From: Butyrivibrio sp. | GTDB taxonomy: Bacteria; Bacillota; Clostridia; Lachnospirales; Lachnospiraceae | Reading direction: 5' to 3' | Length of the DNA stretch: 64,000 bases | Assembly (NCBI GenBank): GCA_022486625.1 | Contig: JAKVKH010000007.1 | Span: 44,102 to 108,101, forward strand | In this document: one piece after another, positions 17,477 to 25,887 of the stretch | Layout: each line of letters starts with the position of its first letter | Numbering within the stretch: the stretch's first letter is position 1 | Notes under the pieces: generated by a model | Seen by the model: only the letters and a program-made list of their open reading frames with translations | What the model was told of the DNA's origin: nothing | Database searches by the model: none | Program-made: the position numbers and the translations under genes

Positions 17477-18418
17477 TCAGTTGTACTTGTAGAAGCCTTC
17501 ACCGGAGGATTCACCGAGTTTCCCCTGGTCGATATAGCCCTTCAGCATTTTGGCCATGCCCTTGAAATTATAGGGTGCCAGGAAGGACGGAATTTTTACA
17601 TACATTTCCACAATGTTGTAGGCGGTGGTAAGACCGACGGTATCGAGGATACGGAACGGTCCCTTCGGTGCGCCGGTTCCGTGTACCCACGCGGTATCAA
17701 TGCTTTCCGGATCAGAGATGCCGTTGACATACAGATCCATTCCGGAGAACAGAAGCGGGATCAGCATGGAATTCAGCAGGTATCCGGATTTCTCTTTTCG
17801 TACCGGGAGCGGAATCATGCGGATCTCTTTTGCAAAGTTCATGATTTCATCAAAATATCTGGTATCGGTTTTGGACTGTACCATGATTTCAGCGGTATTT
17901 TTCTGCCAGATGGAATTTGCAAAATGCAGGGAAAGATATTTTTCCGGACGCCCTGTATATTTCGCAAATTTTGAAGGCAGCATGGTGGAAGAGTTGGTTA
18001 CCAGAATCGTTTTTTCAGGAAGGAGCGGAGCGAGCTTCTGATAGAATGCAATTTTCTCATCCTCTTTTTCTGCCATGGATTCAATGACAAGGTCGGCATC
18101 TTTGACCGCAGTTGCCATATCCAGTTCCAGACGGATGCTGGTGTAGGCTCTTTCTACGCGTGCAAGACATGCGTCCTTATCGAAGGTTTCATAATCCGCA
18201 ATTCCCATGGCCCAGTGTTCCGGTGTCTTTCCCTCGGGGGTTGCCATCTTTTCGATGACTTCTGTGTATACCTTTTTCAGATGGTCCAGTTTGGGCTGCG
18301 TACGTGTGATACTGCCTTCACTCCGGAGCCAGATCGTCACGTTGAATCCGCAATACGCGGACTGAAATGCGATCTGACTGCCCAGAACGCCGCCACCTGC
18401 AACAACAATGTTCTTCAT
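17477..18418 (-). CDS. 3-hydroxyacyl-CoA dehydrogenase family protein
   Basis: 313 residues. An N-terminal Rossmann fold (G-G-G-V-L-G at 8-13) binds NAD; the C-terminal helical domain follows from about 185. The catalytic set is retained: S143/S144 in T-N-S-S-T, H165, E177 twelve residues later, and N216. The usual H-F-F-N-P motif reads H-F-A-N-S here, a deviation that may change the acyl pocket. Likely oxidises or reduces 3-hydroxyacyl-CoA, but no beta-oxidation or butyrate genes lie nearby, so the pathway is open. GGGAGG precedes the start. Confidence 0.85.
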   Translation of the reverse strand: MKNIVVAGGGVLGSQIAFQSAYCGFNVTIWLRSEGSITRTQPKLDHLKKVYTEVIEKMATPEGKTPEHWAMGIADYETFDKDACLARVERAYTSIRLELDMATAVKDADLVIESMAEKEDEKIAFYQKLAPLLPEKTILVTNSSTMLPSKFAKYTGRPEKYLSLHFANSIWQKNTAEIMVQSKTDTRYFDEIMNFAKEIRMIPLPVRKEKSGYLLNSMLIPLLFSGMDLYVNGISDPESIDTAWVHGTGAPKGPFRILDTVGLTTAYNIVEMYVKIPSFLAPYNFKGMAKMLKGYIDQGKLGESSGEGFYKYN

Positions 18419-18614
18419 GCAAAACCTCCCATTTCGTAATATCGTTATGCCGATATAAGTTATGTATACCTGATCTCTGCTTCAAGCATAACGTACACGC
18501 TGCGCTGCGTCAATGATGATCTGTTCAGGATTGCATATCATGAAAATAATCGGTATAATGATAATACACTGTTAATGCTGATAGGAATTCGTTAGATGAA
18601 AAGGGGGCACATCT

Positions 18615-18851
18615 ATGAATATTTCGATCGTAATGGTTATTCTGGCACTTGCAGTTGTGATTATTTTACCGGTTACTTCAGCGATAATCAGGGAGATTGA
18701 TTTCAGGAGGCAGATCGAAGGAAAGCGTAAAATGAGGGAATTCAAGAATTCGGATACAGATCCGCGTTCTGAAGAAAAGAACAATCCGGAGATTGAGGCA
18801 ATCAAAGATGCATCGTGGCTGAAAGACAGGCAGAATTTTTTCAGCAGATAA
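18615..18851 (+). CDS. Small single-pass membrane protein, unknown
   Basis: 78 residues with one N-terminal transmembrane helix (about 4-26) followed by a charged cytoplasmic tail rich in Lys, Arg, Glu and Asp. AAGGGGG lies upstream of the ATG, which supports real translation. Followed 41 bases later by the VOC protein gene, with which it may be co-transcribed. I recognise no family. Confidence 0.6.
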   Translation: MNISIVMVILALAVVIILPVTSAIIREIDFRRQIEGKRKMREFKNSDTDPRSEEKNNPEIEAIKDASWLKDRQNFFSR

Positions 18852-18892
18852 TATTACTGACAGAGCATTGGTGTTGGCGGGAGAAGATAAGA

Positions 18893-19273
18893 ATGCAGTT
18901 TCAGGGAATTCACCATATTGCGATTATTGTATCAGACTATCAGAAATCAAAAGATTTTTATGTAAATCAACTCGGATTCCATGTCCTTGCAGAGAATTAC
19001 AGACAGGACCGGAAAGATTATAAACTTGATCTGGAACTGAACGGATGCTGCCTGGAGATTTTTTCGGGTGCGGGACATCCGGAACGGCCGAGCTTCCCGG
19101 AAGCCTGCGGTCTGCGGCATCTGGCATTCCGTGTAAAGAATATTGAAGAAGTGATTGCAGATCTTCATGCAAGGGGAATTGAAACGGAACCTGTAAGGAC
19201 AGATACCTATACCGGGGAGAAGATGACTTTTTTTCAGGATCCGGACGGACTTCCGCTGGAACTTCATGAATAA
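18893..19273 (+). CDS. VOC (glyoxalase/bleomycin-resistance) family protein, YaeR-like
   Basis: 126 residues with two beta-alpha-beta-beta-beta modules. Metal-ligand candidates sit in the usual places: H in I-H-H-I-A near the N-terminus, E in L-E-I-F, H in R-H-L-A-F, and E in the final L-E-L-H-E. Length and ligand pattern resemble E. coli YaeR and lactoylglutathione-lyase relatives, but the substrate is unknown. I place the start at ATG 18893 (GGGAG 9 bases upstream), because the upstream in-frame codons overlap the preceding gene. Confidence 0.85.
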   Translation: MQFQGIHHIAIIVSDYQKSKDFYVNQLGFHVLAENYRQDRKDYKLDLELNGCCLEIFSGAGHPERPSFPEACGLRHLAFRVKNIEEVIADLHARGIETEPVRTDTYTGEKMTFFQDPDGLPLELHE

Positions 19274-19292
19274 AATAATGTATCAGATAATA

Positions 19293-19333
19293 AAAGAGAG
19301 CAGGTCCGGTAATCATGCGGATCTGCTCTCTTT
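19293..19333 (+). terminator. Terminator after VOC gene
   Basis: 11-bp stem AAAGAGAGCAG/CTGCTCTCTTT (19293-19303 and 19323-19333), extended inward by GTCCG/CGGAT. Few U residues follow outside the stem. Confidence 0.7.
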
Positions 19334-19433
19334 GACAATAGATATCATATCACAAAACCGTTAATTTTTCAAGACTGGTAATGCGGCTGCGGCGGGACTA
19401 CAATGGCTCATACAGATAGGGGAGGTGCCGCAA

Positions 19434-20060
19434 ATGCAGTATGAGATGGAAGAGCTGGTTCCAATTGTTGCAGAGCTTGCAAAGGGGTATACATCAGGAG
19501 AGAGTTCGTCCGTATCGTATGAGCAGGCGGAGCAGCTGATGCAGGCGGTGCAGTATACCATTCATGAACTGGAGCTGGAGTCTGCGTCGCGTGCGGTGTC
19601 CGCACCGGTCACGGCACGCCAGGCTTATGACGCGGGCTATCAGCTTCTGTGCGATAAGGTGCGCAGATGTCAGGCTGCCTATAATCAGATGATTCCGGAG
19701 TTTGATGCGTACGGGAATGAATTTTATTATGACACGGTGGTGAAGGGGCTCCCGAAGTTTTTCCTGTACTATGATGTCAGGTATAATCCGCAGGATCATC
19801 TGCTGACGCTGGACTATGTGACACGGGATTTTGATCCGCAGCTGACCGGAATCGATCAGATTGAGGATTATCTGCTTGGCACCGTGCAGGAGCAGCGGTA
19901 TCTGAAGAAATTTCCGCGCAGTCAGGTGATCGCGGTACTGGAACAATGGAACAGTGACTACCGGGAACTTCCGGTAAATGTGGCGCAGCTGATGCAGGAC
20001 GTTACGAGGCAGAGGGATGCGGATGCCGTCGGCGGAAGGAGAGACGATGGAACAGAGTAA
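19434..20060 (+). CDS. Unknown protein, DUF6179-like
   Basis: 208 residues, no signal peptide or membrane segment. The core at about 70-165 contains A-Y-D-A-G-Y-Q-L-L, D-T-V-V-K-G-L-P-K-F-F-L-Y-Y-D and H-L-L-T-L-D-Y, a pattern I recall from DUF6179 proteins of Lachnospiraceae. It is shorter than members I recall, so it may be an N-truncated or compact version. GGGGAGG precedes ATG 19434 by 8 bases. It overlaps the next gene by 14 bases, so the two products are translationally coupled and probably work together. Function unknown. Confidence 0.75.
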   Translation: MQYEMEELVPIVAELAKGYTSGESSSVSYEQAEQLMQAVQYTIHELELESASRAVSAPVTARQAYDAGYQLLCDKVRRCQAAYNQMIPEFDAYGNEFYYDTVVKGLPKFFLYYDVRYNPQDHLLTLDYVTRDFDPQLTGIDQIEDYLLGTVQEQRYLKKFPRSQVIAVLEQWNSDYRELPVNVAQLMQDVTRQRDADAVGGRRDDGTE

Positions 20061-20586
20061 AAACTGGCTGGAGTACTTTCAGCCGCAGAATCAGGTGGCA
20101 GAACTTCTGGATACGAATGAAGAAACGGCGCATTTCGGACTGACGCTTACGGAAAAAGATGCACAGATGATTGTGGCAGCAAGGCAGAACACGCTGAAGG
20201 CGCAAAGAAGAGTCGAATTCGGCGCTTCGGCCACAGAGAGACTGATTCGTGAGTTCTGCGATTCACAGTACCTGGAGCAGGACTGTTTTGCAGAAACGGT
20301 GATGCGGCTGCAGGATATTTTTTTCACCTTCAAGAATGAAATGATGGATCTGATTTCAGATGATGAGCTGCTGCATTTTATGAGAGAGCAGTTTGACACG
20401 GTCTGCTTCGGGGATACAGACTATCTGGAAGGAACGGTGCTGCCGACATTTGCGGATCAGGTTCGAGGGGGATATGGCGGCTATAAGAGCACGGACGGTT
20501 ATGGCGAGTATGCGCAGTTTGATGAGGTGAAGCGCTGGGATCCGGAGCTGTACCGACAGGTGCTGAAGGATCTTGCGTGGAAGTGA
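20047..20586 (+). CDS. Unknown protein, DUF6323-like
   Basis: 179 residues, soluble, acidic. The pattern F-G-L-T-L-T-E-K-D-A (36-45), R-V-E-F-G-A-S-A-T, F-C-D-S-Q-Y-L and F-F-T-F-K-N-E followed by I-S-D-D-E-L-L matches what I recall of DUF6323, a family found beside DUF6179 in Lachnospiraceae. The start with AAGGAG five bases upstream lies inside the end of the previous gene. The C-terminus is rich in Gly and Tyr (G-G-Y-G-G-Y at about 147-152). No catalytic motif is evident. Confidence 0.75.
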   Translation: MEQSKNWLEYFQPQNQVAELLDTNEETAHFGLTLTEKDAQMIVAARQNTLKAQRRVEFGASATERLIREFCDSQYLEQDCFAETVMRLQDIFFTFKNEMMDLISDDELLHFMREQFDTVCFGDTDYLEGTVLPTFADQVRGGYGGYKSTDGYGEYAQFDEVKRWDPELYRQVLKDLAWK

Positions 20587-20668
20587 CGGACGGGAAAAAT
20601 CTGCTGAGAAGAATTTACTGAGAACAATAATATCTTATACATGTGAAATATATGTGGAGGGCAAACTT

Positions 20669-21079
20669 ATGGAGGAATTCGGGAAATTTCTTGGATGGGT
20701 AACGGTGGTCTGCTTTGGGCTGTCGGTGCTGAATTATGTAGTGAAGAAACTGAATTTTGTGCTGAGAAAGAAGCTTGATAAAGAAGCTCCTGTACTTGTG
20801 ATGTATACGAAGCTGATGAAACTGATCATCCGGTATCATCTGTATTTCGGTATCGGGGCCGGAGTATTTGCTCTGTTGCATCTGTGCCTGCAGCTGTCAG
20901 CCGGAAGAATATCGCTGACAGGGCTTATTGCGGTTACGCTGATGATTCTGACGGTATTGTGCGGAATCATATTGAAGAAGACAGGTGCAGTTGCGCGTAA
21001 GAAAGTTCTGTATGTGCATCGCAGTCTTGTGGTGATGGTGATCCTGGTTGTGATTGTACATCTGATCCAGATGGGGTGA
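20669..21079 (+). CDS. Four-helix membrane protein with bis-histidine haem pattern
   Basis: 136 residues with four hydrophobic helices (about 8-28, 50-74, 82-103 and 115-134). Helices 2 and 4 each carry two histidines 14 residues apart: H57/H71 and H117/H131. This spacing is the signature of stacked b-type haem ligation in ferric-reductase and cytochrome-b-like domains, so I infer transmembrane electron transfer. I chose ATG 20669 because GGAGG lies 8 bases upstream. It lies 82 bases after the DUF pair and 6 bases before the thioredoxin-like gene. No flavin or NAD domain is attached. Confidence 0.7.
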   Translation: MEEFGKFLGWVTVVCFGLSVLNYVVKKLNFVLRKKLDKEAPVLVMYTKLMKLIIRYHLYFGIGAGVFALLHLCLQLSAGRISLTGLIAVTLMILTVLCGIILKKTGAVARKKVLYVHRSLVVMVILVVIVHLIQMG

Positions 21080-21085
21080 GAAACT

Positions 21086-21460
21086 GTGGAATCTGCGGAG
21101 AAGAATGGAAGTAATACTGTGAGTGATATTGTGGGTAATGTCATTGGCATAGCGGAAAGCTATGAAGAGGTACAGAATAAAATACAGACAGGAAAGTATC
21201 TGCTGGTTTATATTTCTTCTCCTGACTGCAGTGTCTGTGTTGCAGATCTGGCCAGAACACGTGAGATTTCCGCAGCGCTGCGCTTTCCGGCACTTCATGT
21301 GGATGCGTCACAGCTTCCGGAAGCCGCGGCGCAGCTGGGAGTATTTACGGCACCTGCAGTGCTCCTTTTCTATGAAGGAAGAGAAATTCACAGGCAGGCA
21401 CGCTTTGTTGATTTCCATGAACTGAGGCGCAGAATGGAACAGATTCTGCAGGCAGAATGA
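21086..21460 (+). CDS. Thioredoxin-like protein
   Basis: 124 residues starting at GTG, with GGGGTGAG just upstream. The thioredoxin active site is C48-S-V-C51 after Y-I-S-S-P-D, and the cis-proline loop T-A-P-A-V is present further on. There is no signal peptide, so it is cytoplasmic. It follows the putative haem membrane protein by 6 bases, so the two are probably one transcript and may exchange electrons. The C-S-V-C motif differs from the C-G-P-C of general thioredoxins, which points to a dedicated partner. Confidence 0.85.
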   Translation: MESAEKNGSNTVSDIVGNVIGIAESYEEVQNKIQTGKYLLVYISSPDCSVCVADLARTREISAALRFPALHVDASQLPEAAAQLGVFTAPAVLLFYEGREIHRQARFVDFHELRRRMEQILQAE

Positions 21461-21500
21461 TAATTTCATAGCGGGAATACTTTACGTGGGAGTACTTCAG

Positions 21501-21537
21501 ACCAGGCATCCGGCTTTTGGGGTGTCTGGTTTTTTTA
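21501..21537 (+). terminator. Terminator after thioredoxin-like gene
   Basis: Stem ACCAGGCATCC paired with GGGTGTCTGGT (21501-21511 and 21520-21530, with G-U pairs), followed by a run of seven T. Confidence 0.88.
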
Positions 21538-21542
21538 ATGAA

Positions 21543-21880
21543 ATTGCAGCCGGAGTGATGCGGGATTTCCGGCAGAATACGTATTGAAATGGGAAAATTG
21601 TGGTCATCCGTCCGTAAATTCCGGAAATTGCAGCAGGGGTGATGCGGGATTTCCGGCAGAATACGTACTGAAATGGGAAATTTGTGGTCATCCGTCCGTA
21701 AATTCCGGAAATTGCAGCCGGAGTGATGCGGGATTTCCGGCAGAATACGTACTGAAATGGGAAAATTGTGGTCATCCGTCCGTAAATTCCGGAAATTGCA
21801 GCAGGGGTGATGCGGGATTTCCGGCAGAATACGTACTGAAATGGGAAATATGCGTCCTTCAGTCCGCAATCCCACAGAAA
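21543..21880 (+). repeat. Four-copy tandem array of the 84-bp hairpin repeat (array 2)
   Basis: Four units with junctions at 21543, 21627, 21711 and 21795 (exact 84-bp period) and a degenerate end at 21880. The core is that of the 7791-8118 array, but the spacer reads TTGCAGCAGGGGTGATGCGGG or the variant with CCGGAG, and the right arm has GTCCGTA instead of GTACGTA in every unit. Because 84 is a multiple of three, long frames with a 28-residue repeat stay open on both strands; none has a ribosome binding site. The 21881-22025 stretch after it holds only the leader of the next operon. Confidence 0.9.
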
Positions 21881-22025
21881 TTGCAGCAGATGAGAATGGC
21901 AGATAAGACAGCAGATCCCCGCCGGAATTCGAATCGGAAGCACCGAAAACAATGGAAGTTCATCTGCAGGAAGCGTAAAGTAGATTGTAGTATTACGGAC
22001 AGTCTGAAGAATACGGAGGCGTCAT

Positions 22026-22760
22026 ATGATCAGAGTAACGGTGTGGAATGAATATATACATGAACAGGAGCAGGAGGAAATTCGCCGGATCTATCCGGAG
22101 GGAATTCACGGGTGTATTGCCGGCTTTCTGAAGAAGGAAGATGATATTGAAGTCCGGACAGCAACATTTCAGGAGCCGGAACACGGTCTGACGGAAGAGG
22201 TATTGCAAAATACAGATGTGCTCATCTACTGGAGTCACATGAGACAGGAAGAATTTTCAGATGAAGTCGCAAAGCGGATTCAGAGACATGTCCTGAACGG
22301 AATGGGACTGATTGCACTTCATTCTGCGCATTACAGCAAGATGATGAGGTTGCTGATGGGAACCGGCATGACGCTTCGATGGAAGCATGATGAGAGAGAA
22401 CGGCTGATCTGCACGGCACCGTATCATCCGATCGCGGAAGGCGTTCCGTCGCACATTGACCTTCCCAGAGAAGAAATGTACGGAGAGTATTTCGATATTC
22501 CAAAACCGGATGACGTGGTGTTTACCGGATGGTTCTCCTGCGGAGAGGTATTCCGCAGCGGCTGTACCTTTACCAGAGGGCTGGGAAAAATATTCTATTT
22601 TCAGCCGGGACATGAGGAATATCCGATTTATGACAATTCTGTCATACAGAAGATCATCATAAATGCGGTCAGATGGTGCAGACCGGTCAGCAGGAAGATG
22701 GGACAGCCGGATTGCACACAGGTAATTACAACACTTGAAGAGGAATATCAGAAGAGATGA
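22026..22760 (+). CDS. ThuA-like domain protein
   Basis: 244 residues of the ThuA (trehalose-utilisation) family, a class I glutamine-amidotransferase-like fold without the usual Cys nucleophile. Typical features are V-L-I-Y-W-S-H-M near 64-71, G-L-I-A-L-H-S-A-H near 93-101, and F-Y-F-Q-P-G-H near 193-199. GGAGG precedes the ATG. Its stop overlaps the start of a sugar isomerase/epimerase-like gene (ATGA), so both belong to one sugar-modifying pathway, probably keto-sugar oxidation or isomerisation. The substrate is unknown. Confidence 0.9.
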   Translation: MIRVTVWNEYIHEQEQEEIRRIYPEGIHGCIAGFLKKEDDIEVRTATFQEPEHGLTEEVLQNTDVLIYWSHMRQEEFSDEVAKRIQRHVLNGMGLIALHSAHYSKMMRLLMGTGMTLRWKHDERERLICTAPYHPIAEGVPSHIDLPREEMYGEYFDIPKPDDVVFTGWFSCGEVFRSGCTFTRGLGKIFYFQPGHEEYPIYDNSVIQKIIINAVRWCRPVSRKMGQPDCTQVITTLEEEYQKR

Positions 22761-23629
22761 AAATCAGTTTTTTTTATGATCATGTACTGGAAGCGGCTGC
22801 GCAGAGCGGGAAGACCACAGGTGAAGTGATGGCGCTCTGCAGACAGGCCGGTATCACGGGAATCGAGATCAATGGGCAGTATCTGCAGGAAAATCAGGAC
22901 AGAATCCGCAGAGAGCTGGAAGAAAACAAAATGCAGATCAGCTGTATTTATCAGCAATATGAATTCGGGCAGAATACTGATCTGACGGCTGCGCAGGGAA
23001 CTGTACTGCTGGCGGAGAAGTTTCATTCACAGAAGATTCTCGCCATTCCGGGATTTCTTACGGAGCAGGATGCGCATGACCTTGTCAGCAGCATGGATAC
23101 CTTTGCACATACAGCGCAGTACATGGACGCACATCCGGAGATTCAGAGGATGAAAGAGGCACTGACGCAGATGTGCAGTTTTGCGGCAATGCATAAGGTC
23201 AGTGTAGTGCTCGAAGACTATGACAATTTCACCGCGCCGTTTGCCAGAACCTGGGAGCTTTTGTGGTTCATGAAGAATGTGCCGGGACTTTGCTATGCAC
23301 TTGATATCGGGAACTTTGCCTACAGTGATGAAGATGTACTTGAGGCATACCGGGTACTGCAGCCTTATATCGTGCATGTACATTGCAAGGATCGCGGCAG
23401 GGAAAGAGCGCGGGAGAACGGCAGATACAGAAAGGGACTCGCAGCGGTTCCCTTCGGGTATGGCTATCTTCCGACTGCGAGAGTACTGGAGCTGCTGAAA
23501 AAGCAGCAGTATGACGGCTTTTATGCCATTGAACATTTCGGCGCTTCGGATCAGCTGAATTTTATGAAGAAGTCAGCAGAATTTCTGCAGAGCGGAAAGA
23601 AATTCAGACTTTTTCGAGCAGCATTCTGA
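22757..23629 (+). CDS. Sugar phosphate isomerase/epimerase-like TIM-barrel protein
   Basis: 290 residues of the xylose-isomerase-like/AP-endonuclease-2 superfamily. Metal-binding positions are visible in strand order: E in V-V-L-E-D-Y-D, D in Y-A-L-D-I-G-N, H-x-H in V-H-V-H-C-K-D and E in A-I-E-H-F-G. Coupled to the ThuA gene by ATGA overlap. The pair resembles inositol/keto-sugar handling cassettes, but no dehydrogenase or transporter is next to it, so the pathway is not defined. The last 26 bases overlap the end of the convergent LysR gene. Confidence 0.85.
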   Translation: MKISFFYDHVLEAAAQSGKTTGEVMALCRQAGITGIEINGQYLQENQDRIRRELEENKMQISCIYQQYEFGQNTDLTAAQGTVLLAEKFHSQKILAIPGFLTEQDAHDLVSSMDTFAHTAQYMDAHPEIQRMKEALTQMCSFAAMHKVSVVLEDYDNFTAPFARTWELLWFMKNVPGLCYALDIGNFAYSDEDVLEAYRVLQPYIVHVHCKDRGRERARENGRYRKGLAAVPFGYGYLPTARVLELLKKQQYDGFYAIEHFGASDQLNFMKKSAEFLQSGKKFRLFRAAF

Positions 23630-24494
23630 CGAAGGTTTCGCCGGCAATGCCAAGCGGCTTCCGTTTATCCTGCACCAGTGCGATATGACGCTCCGGAAGC
23701 TTTTCAGCAAGAGGAATTTCAAATACTTCGCCCCTGGAGATGGCATCAGCGGCAAAGGCAGCAGGGACAAAACTGAGTCCGAGGTTACACTTTACCAGCG
23801 GCAGCAGCTGATCTGCTGTCGCTGCTTCTGTATCTGCGTGCAGGACTGCGCCGTGTTGCAGGAAGAGCTGATTGTAGAACTGATAGTTGGCGGTTCCTTT
23901 TTCCAGCATGATCAGCGGATAGTGAATCAGGTCCGAATAGCGAAGCGGTTTCCGGCAGAGAAATGAAAAGGCATCTCCGCCGATGAGAATTTCATGCATT
24001 GGCATCAGAATTGTTTCCTGAAGGGGTTTTTCAATACTCGTGGGGGTTGCTACAACTGCAAGATCGACGCTTCCCTGCCGGAGTGCATTAATGGCATGGA
24101 GTGTGCTGTGGTTGGAAATGCGAAGATGAATACCGGGATATAATCTGTGAAATTCACGCAATCGTTCCAGAAGGAGAAGGTGCAATGCAGTTTCTGTGGC
24201 ACCGATGGAGATGCTGCCGCTTTGCATGAGTGCATTGCTCCCAAGTTCCGCTTCTCCGGCCTGCAACTGTTCTACAGCGGTCTGCACATGTCGGTACAGG
24301 CGCTCTCCTTCAGGTGTCAGCTGTATGCCGTGGCTGGTACGCAGCAGAAGTCTGCATCCAAGCTCCTGTTCAAGGCGATTCATGCTGCGGGTGACATTGG
24401 GCTGGTTACTGAAGAGAACGTTGGCCGCTTTTGTGAGGCTCTCATATTTCACAACGTAATAGAATATCCGATAGTATTCATAATTTACATTCAT
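23604..24494 (-). CDS. LysR-family transcriptional regulator
   Basis: 296 residues: winged HTH at 1-62 (S-L-T-K-A-A-N-V-L-F then Q-P-N-V-T-R-S-M-N-R-L-E) and a periplasmic-binding-like effector domain from about 92. GGGGG lies 8 bases before the ATG. Its 3' end overlaps the isomerase-like gene by 26 bases. The gene divergently upstream is the diguanylate cyclase; the target is not obvious. Confidence 0.92.
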   Translation of the reverse strand: MNVNYEYYRIFYYVVKYESLTKAANVLFSNQPNVTRSMNRLEQELGCRLLLRTSHGIQLTPEGERLYRHVQTAVEQLQAGEAELGSNALMQSGSISIGATETALHLLLLERLREFHRLYPGIHLRISNHSTLHAINALRQGSVDLAVVATPTSIEKPLQETILMPMHEILIGGDAFSFLCRKPLRYSDLIHYPLIMLEKGTANYQFYNQLFLQHGAVLHADTEAATADQLLPLVKCNLGLSFVPAAFAADAISRGEVFEIPLAEKLPERHIALVQDKRKPLGIAGETFVRMLLEKV

Positions 24495-24666
24495 AAGTCA
24501 TTCCCCCATATCAATATGATATCAATACTGAAATTATCATATCACAAAAAATATATGTGTTGAGGAGAAAGGGTGATTATTGCCATGAACCGGATGCAAT
24601 TATAAGCAATCAATGCTATTATTAATAGATAAAAGATTTTATAATAAACGCTCCGGGGGGCACAGA

Positions 24667-25773
24667 ATGAAGCAATTTGAAAGTTTGTCGGAACTTCTGC
24701 ATGTCATACTTGGGAAAGTTGATGAGCATAGAGATGAAAGACGCACGATCAGTCAGATGGAGCGGTTGGTCAGCGCTGCGATCGGGTCGTATCATATGCT
24801 GTTGCTCCTTGTCTTCTGGCATTATGGAATCTGGGTCATGCTGGGTGCCAATATAATCAGTGTTCTGACTTATGTATTGGCGGAACAGGCGGCGCGGAAA
24901 GAGCGCAACAGTCTTTTTTTCTATCTCATCTATATTGAAATCCTCGTACATATGATTCTTGCCGTTGTGATGGTTGGCGGCGAATGCGGATTTGAACTGT
25001 ATGGTTTTGCAGTTCTGCCGTTAATTTATTACAGCTATTATGTAGTTCTGATTACAGAAAAACGTGATGATATTGCGGGCAGAAGGATACTGGCGATCCT
25101 TGCGGTCGGGATCAGTATCGGAATTAAGGTATACAGTAGGTTTGTCCCGGCGGTGTATGTTTTGGGCAGTGCAAGTGTCAGATATGTTATGTACCTGATG
25201 AATCTATCCATCATTGCCGTGTCGGTGATGGCATTTCAGAATATCTATATTTCACAGATCATTGCCATGCGCAGAACTTTAATTCGAAAGAACGTGATTC
25301 TGGATAATATGGCCAGGACAGATGTGCTGACAGGACTCAATAACCGCAGAGCGGTAATGGAGTTTCTGGAACTTCCAAGGCAGGTCTCGGGGACTTATTC
25401 TGTGGTTATGGCGGACATTGATGACTTCAAGAAAATTAATGACACATATGGCCATGAGCAGGGCGATATGGTTCTGGTGCGGCTGGCTGAAATATTCAGA
25501 GAGAGCGTCAGAAGCAGTGATATTGTCTGCCGCTGGGGTGGTGAAGAGTTTGTGGTTGTGCTGATGAAGTGCGGCGTAGCAGATGCGGAGAAAATTGCAG
25601 ACAAGATCAGGAAGGGAGTTGAGAAGGAAGTATTTCCAAAGATTGCAGGGAAGGTCACAATGACCTTTGGAATTGCAGGTTCTGAAAATATCGAAGGAGA
25701 GGATCTTCTGGAAACTGCGGATAAAAAGTTGTATGAAGGAAAGAGGACAGGGAAAAACTGTGTAATTCTGTGA
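24667..25773 (+). CDS. Membrane-bound diguanylate cyclase (GGDEF)
   Basis: 368 residues. A membrane sensor of about six helices (about 35-205) is followed by a GGDEF domain that makes c-di-GMP from two GTP. The active site is G-G-E-E-F at 291-295, and the inhibitory-site motif R-S-S-D stands exactly five residues before R-W's end (R-S-S-D-I-V-C-R-W-G-G-E-E-F), so product inhibition is expected. I chose ATG 24667, preceded by GGGGGG. Transcribed alone. The sensed signal is not apparent. Confidence 0.92.
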   Translation: MKQFESLSELLHVILGKVDEHRDERRTISQMERLVSAAIGSYHMLLLLVFWHYGIWVMLGANIISVLTYVLAEQAARKERNSLFFYLIYIEILVHMILAVVMVGGECGFELYGFAVLPLIYYSYYVVLITEKRDDIAGRRILAILAVGISIGIKVYSRFVPAVYVLGSASVRYVMYLMNLSIIAVSVMAFQNIYISQIIAMRRTLIRKNVILDNMARTDVLTGLNNRRAVMEFLELPRQVSGTYSVVMADIDDFKKINDTYGHEQGDMVLVRLAEIFRESVRSSDIVCRWGGEEFVVVLMKCGVADAEKIADKIRKGVEKEVFPKIAGKVTMTFGIAGSENIEGEDLLETADKKLYEGKRTGKNCVIL

Positions 25774-25887
25774 ATGAAGTCATGCAGTTGACTGCAGCGG
25801 CAATTCAATATAAATGTCATTTTGATATGACAGACATATAGATAATACATTTTACAGCAGTACCTGCATGCGGCTAGAATAAGGCAT

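Noticed and set aside
21345..22051. Repeat proteins with 28-residue periodicity on both strands
   Set aside because: They arise because the 84-bp tandem unit is divisible by three; they lack ribosome binding sites and run across a terminator.
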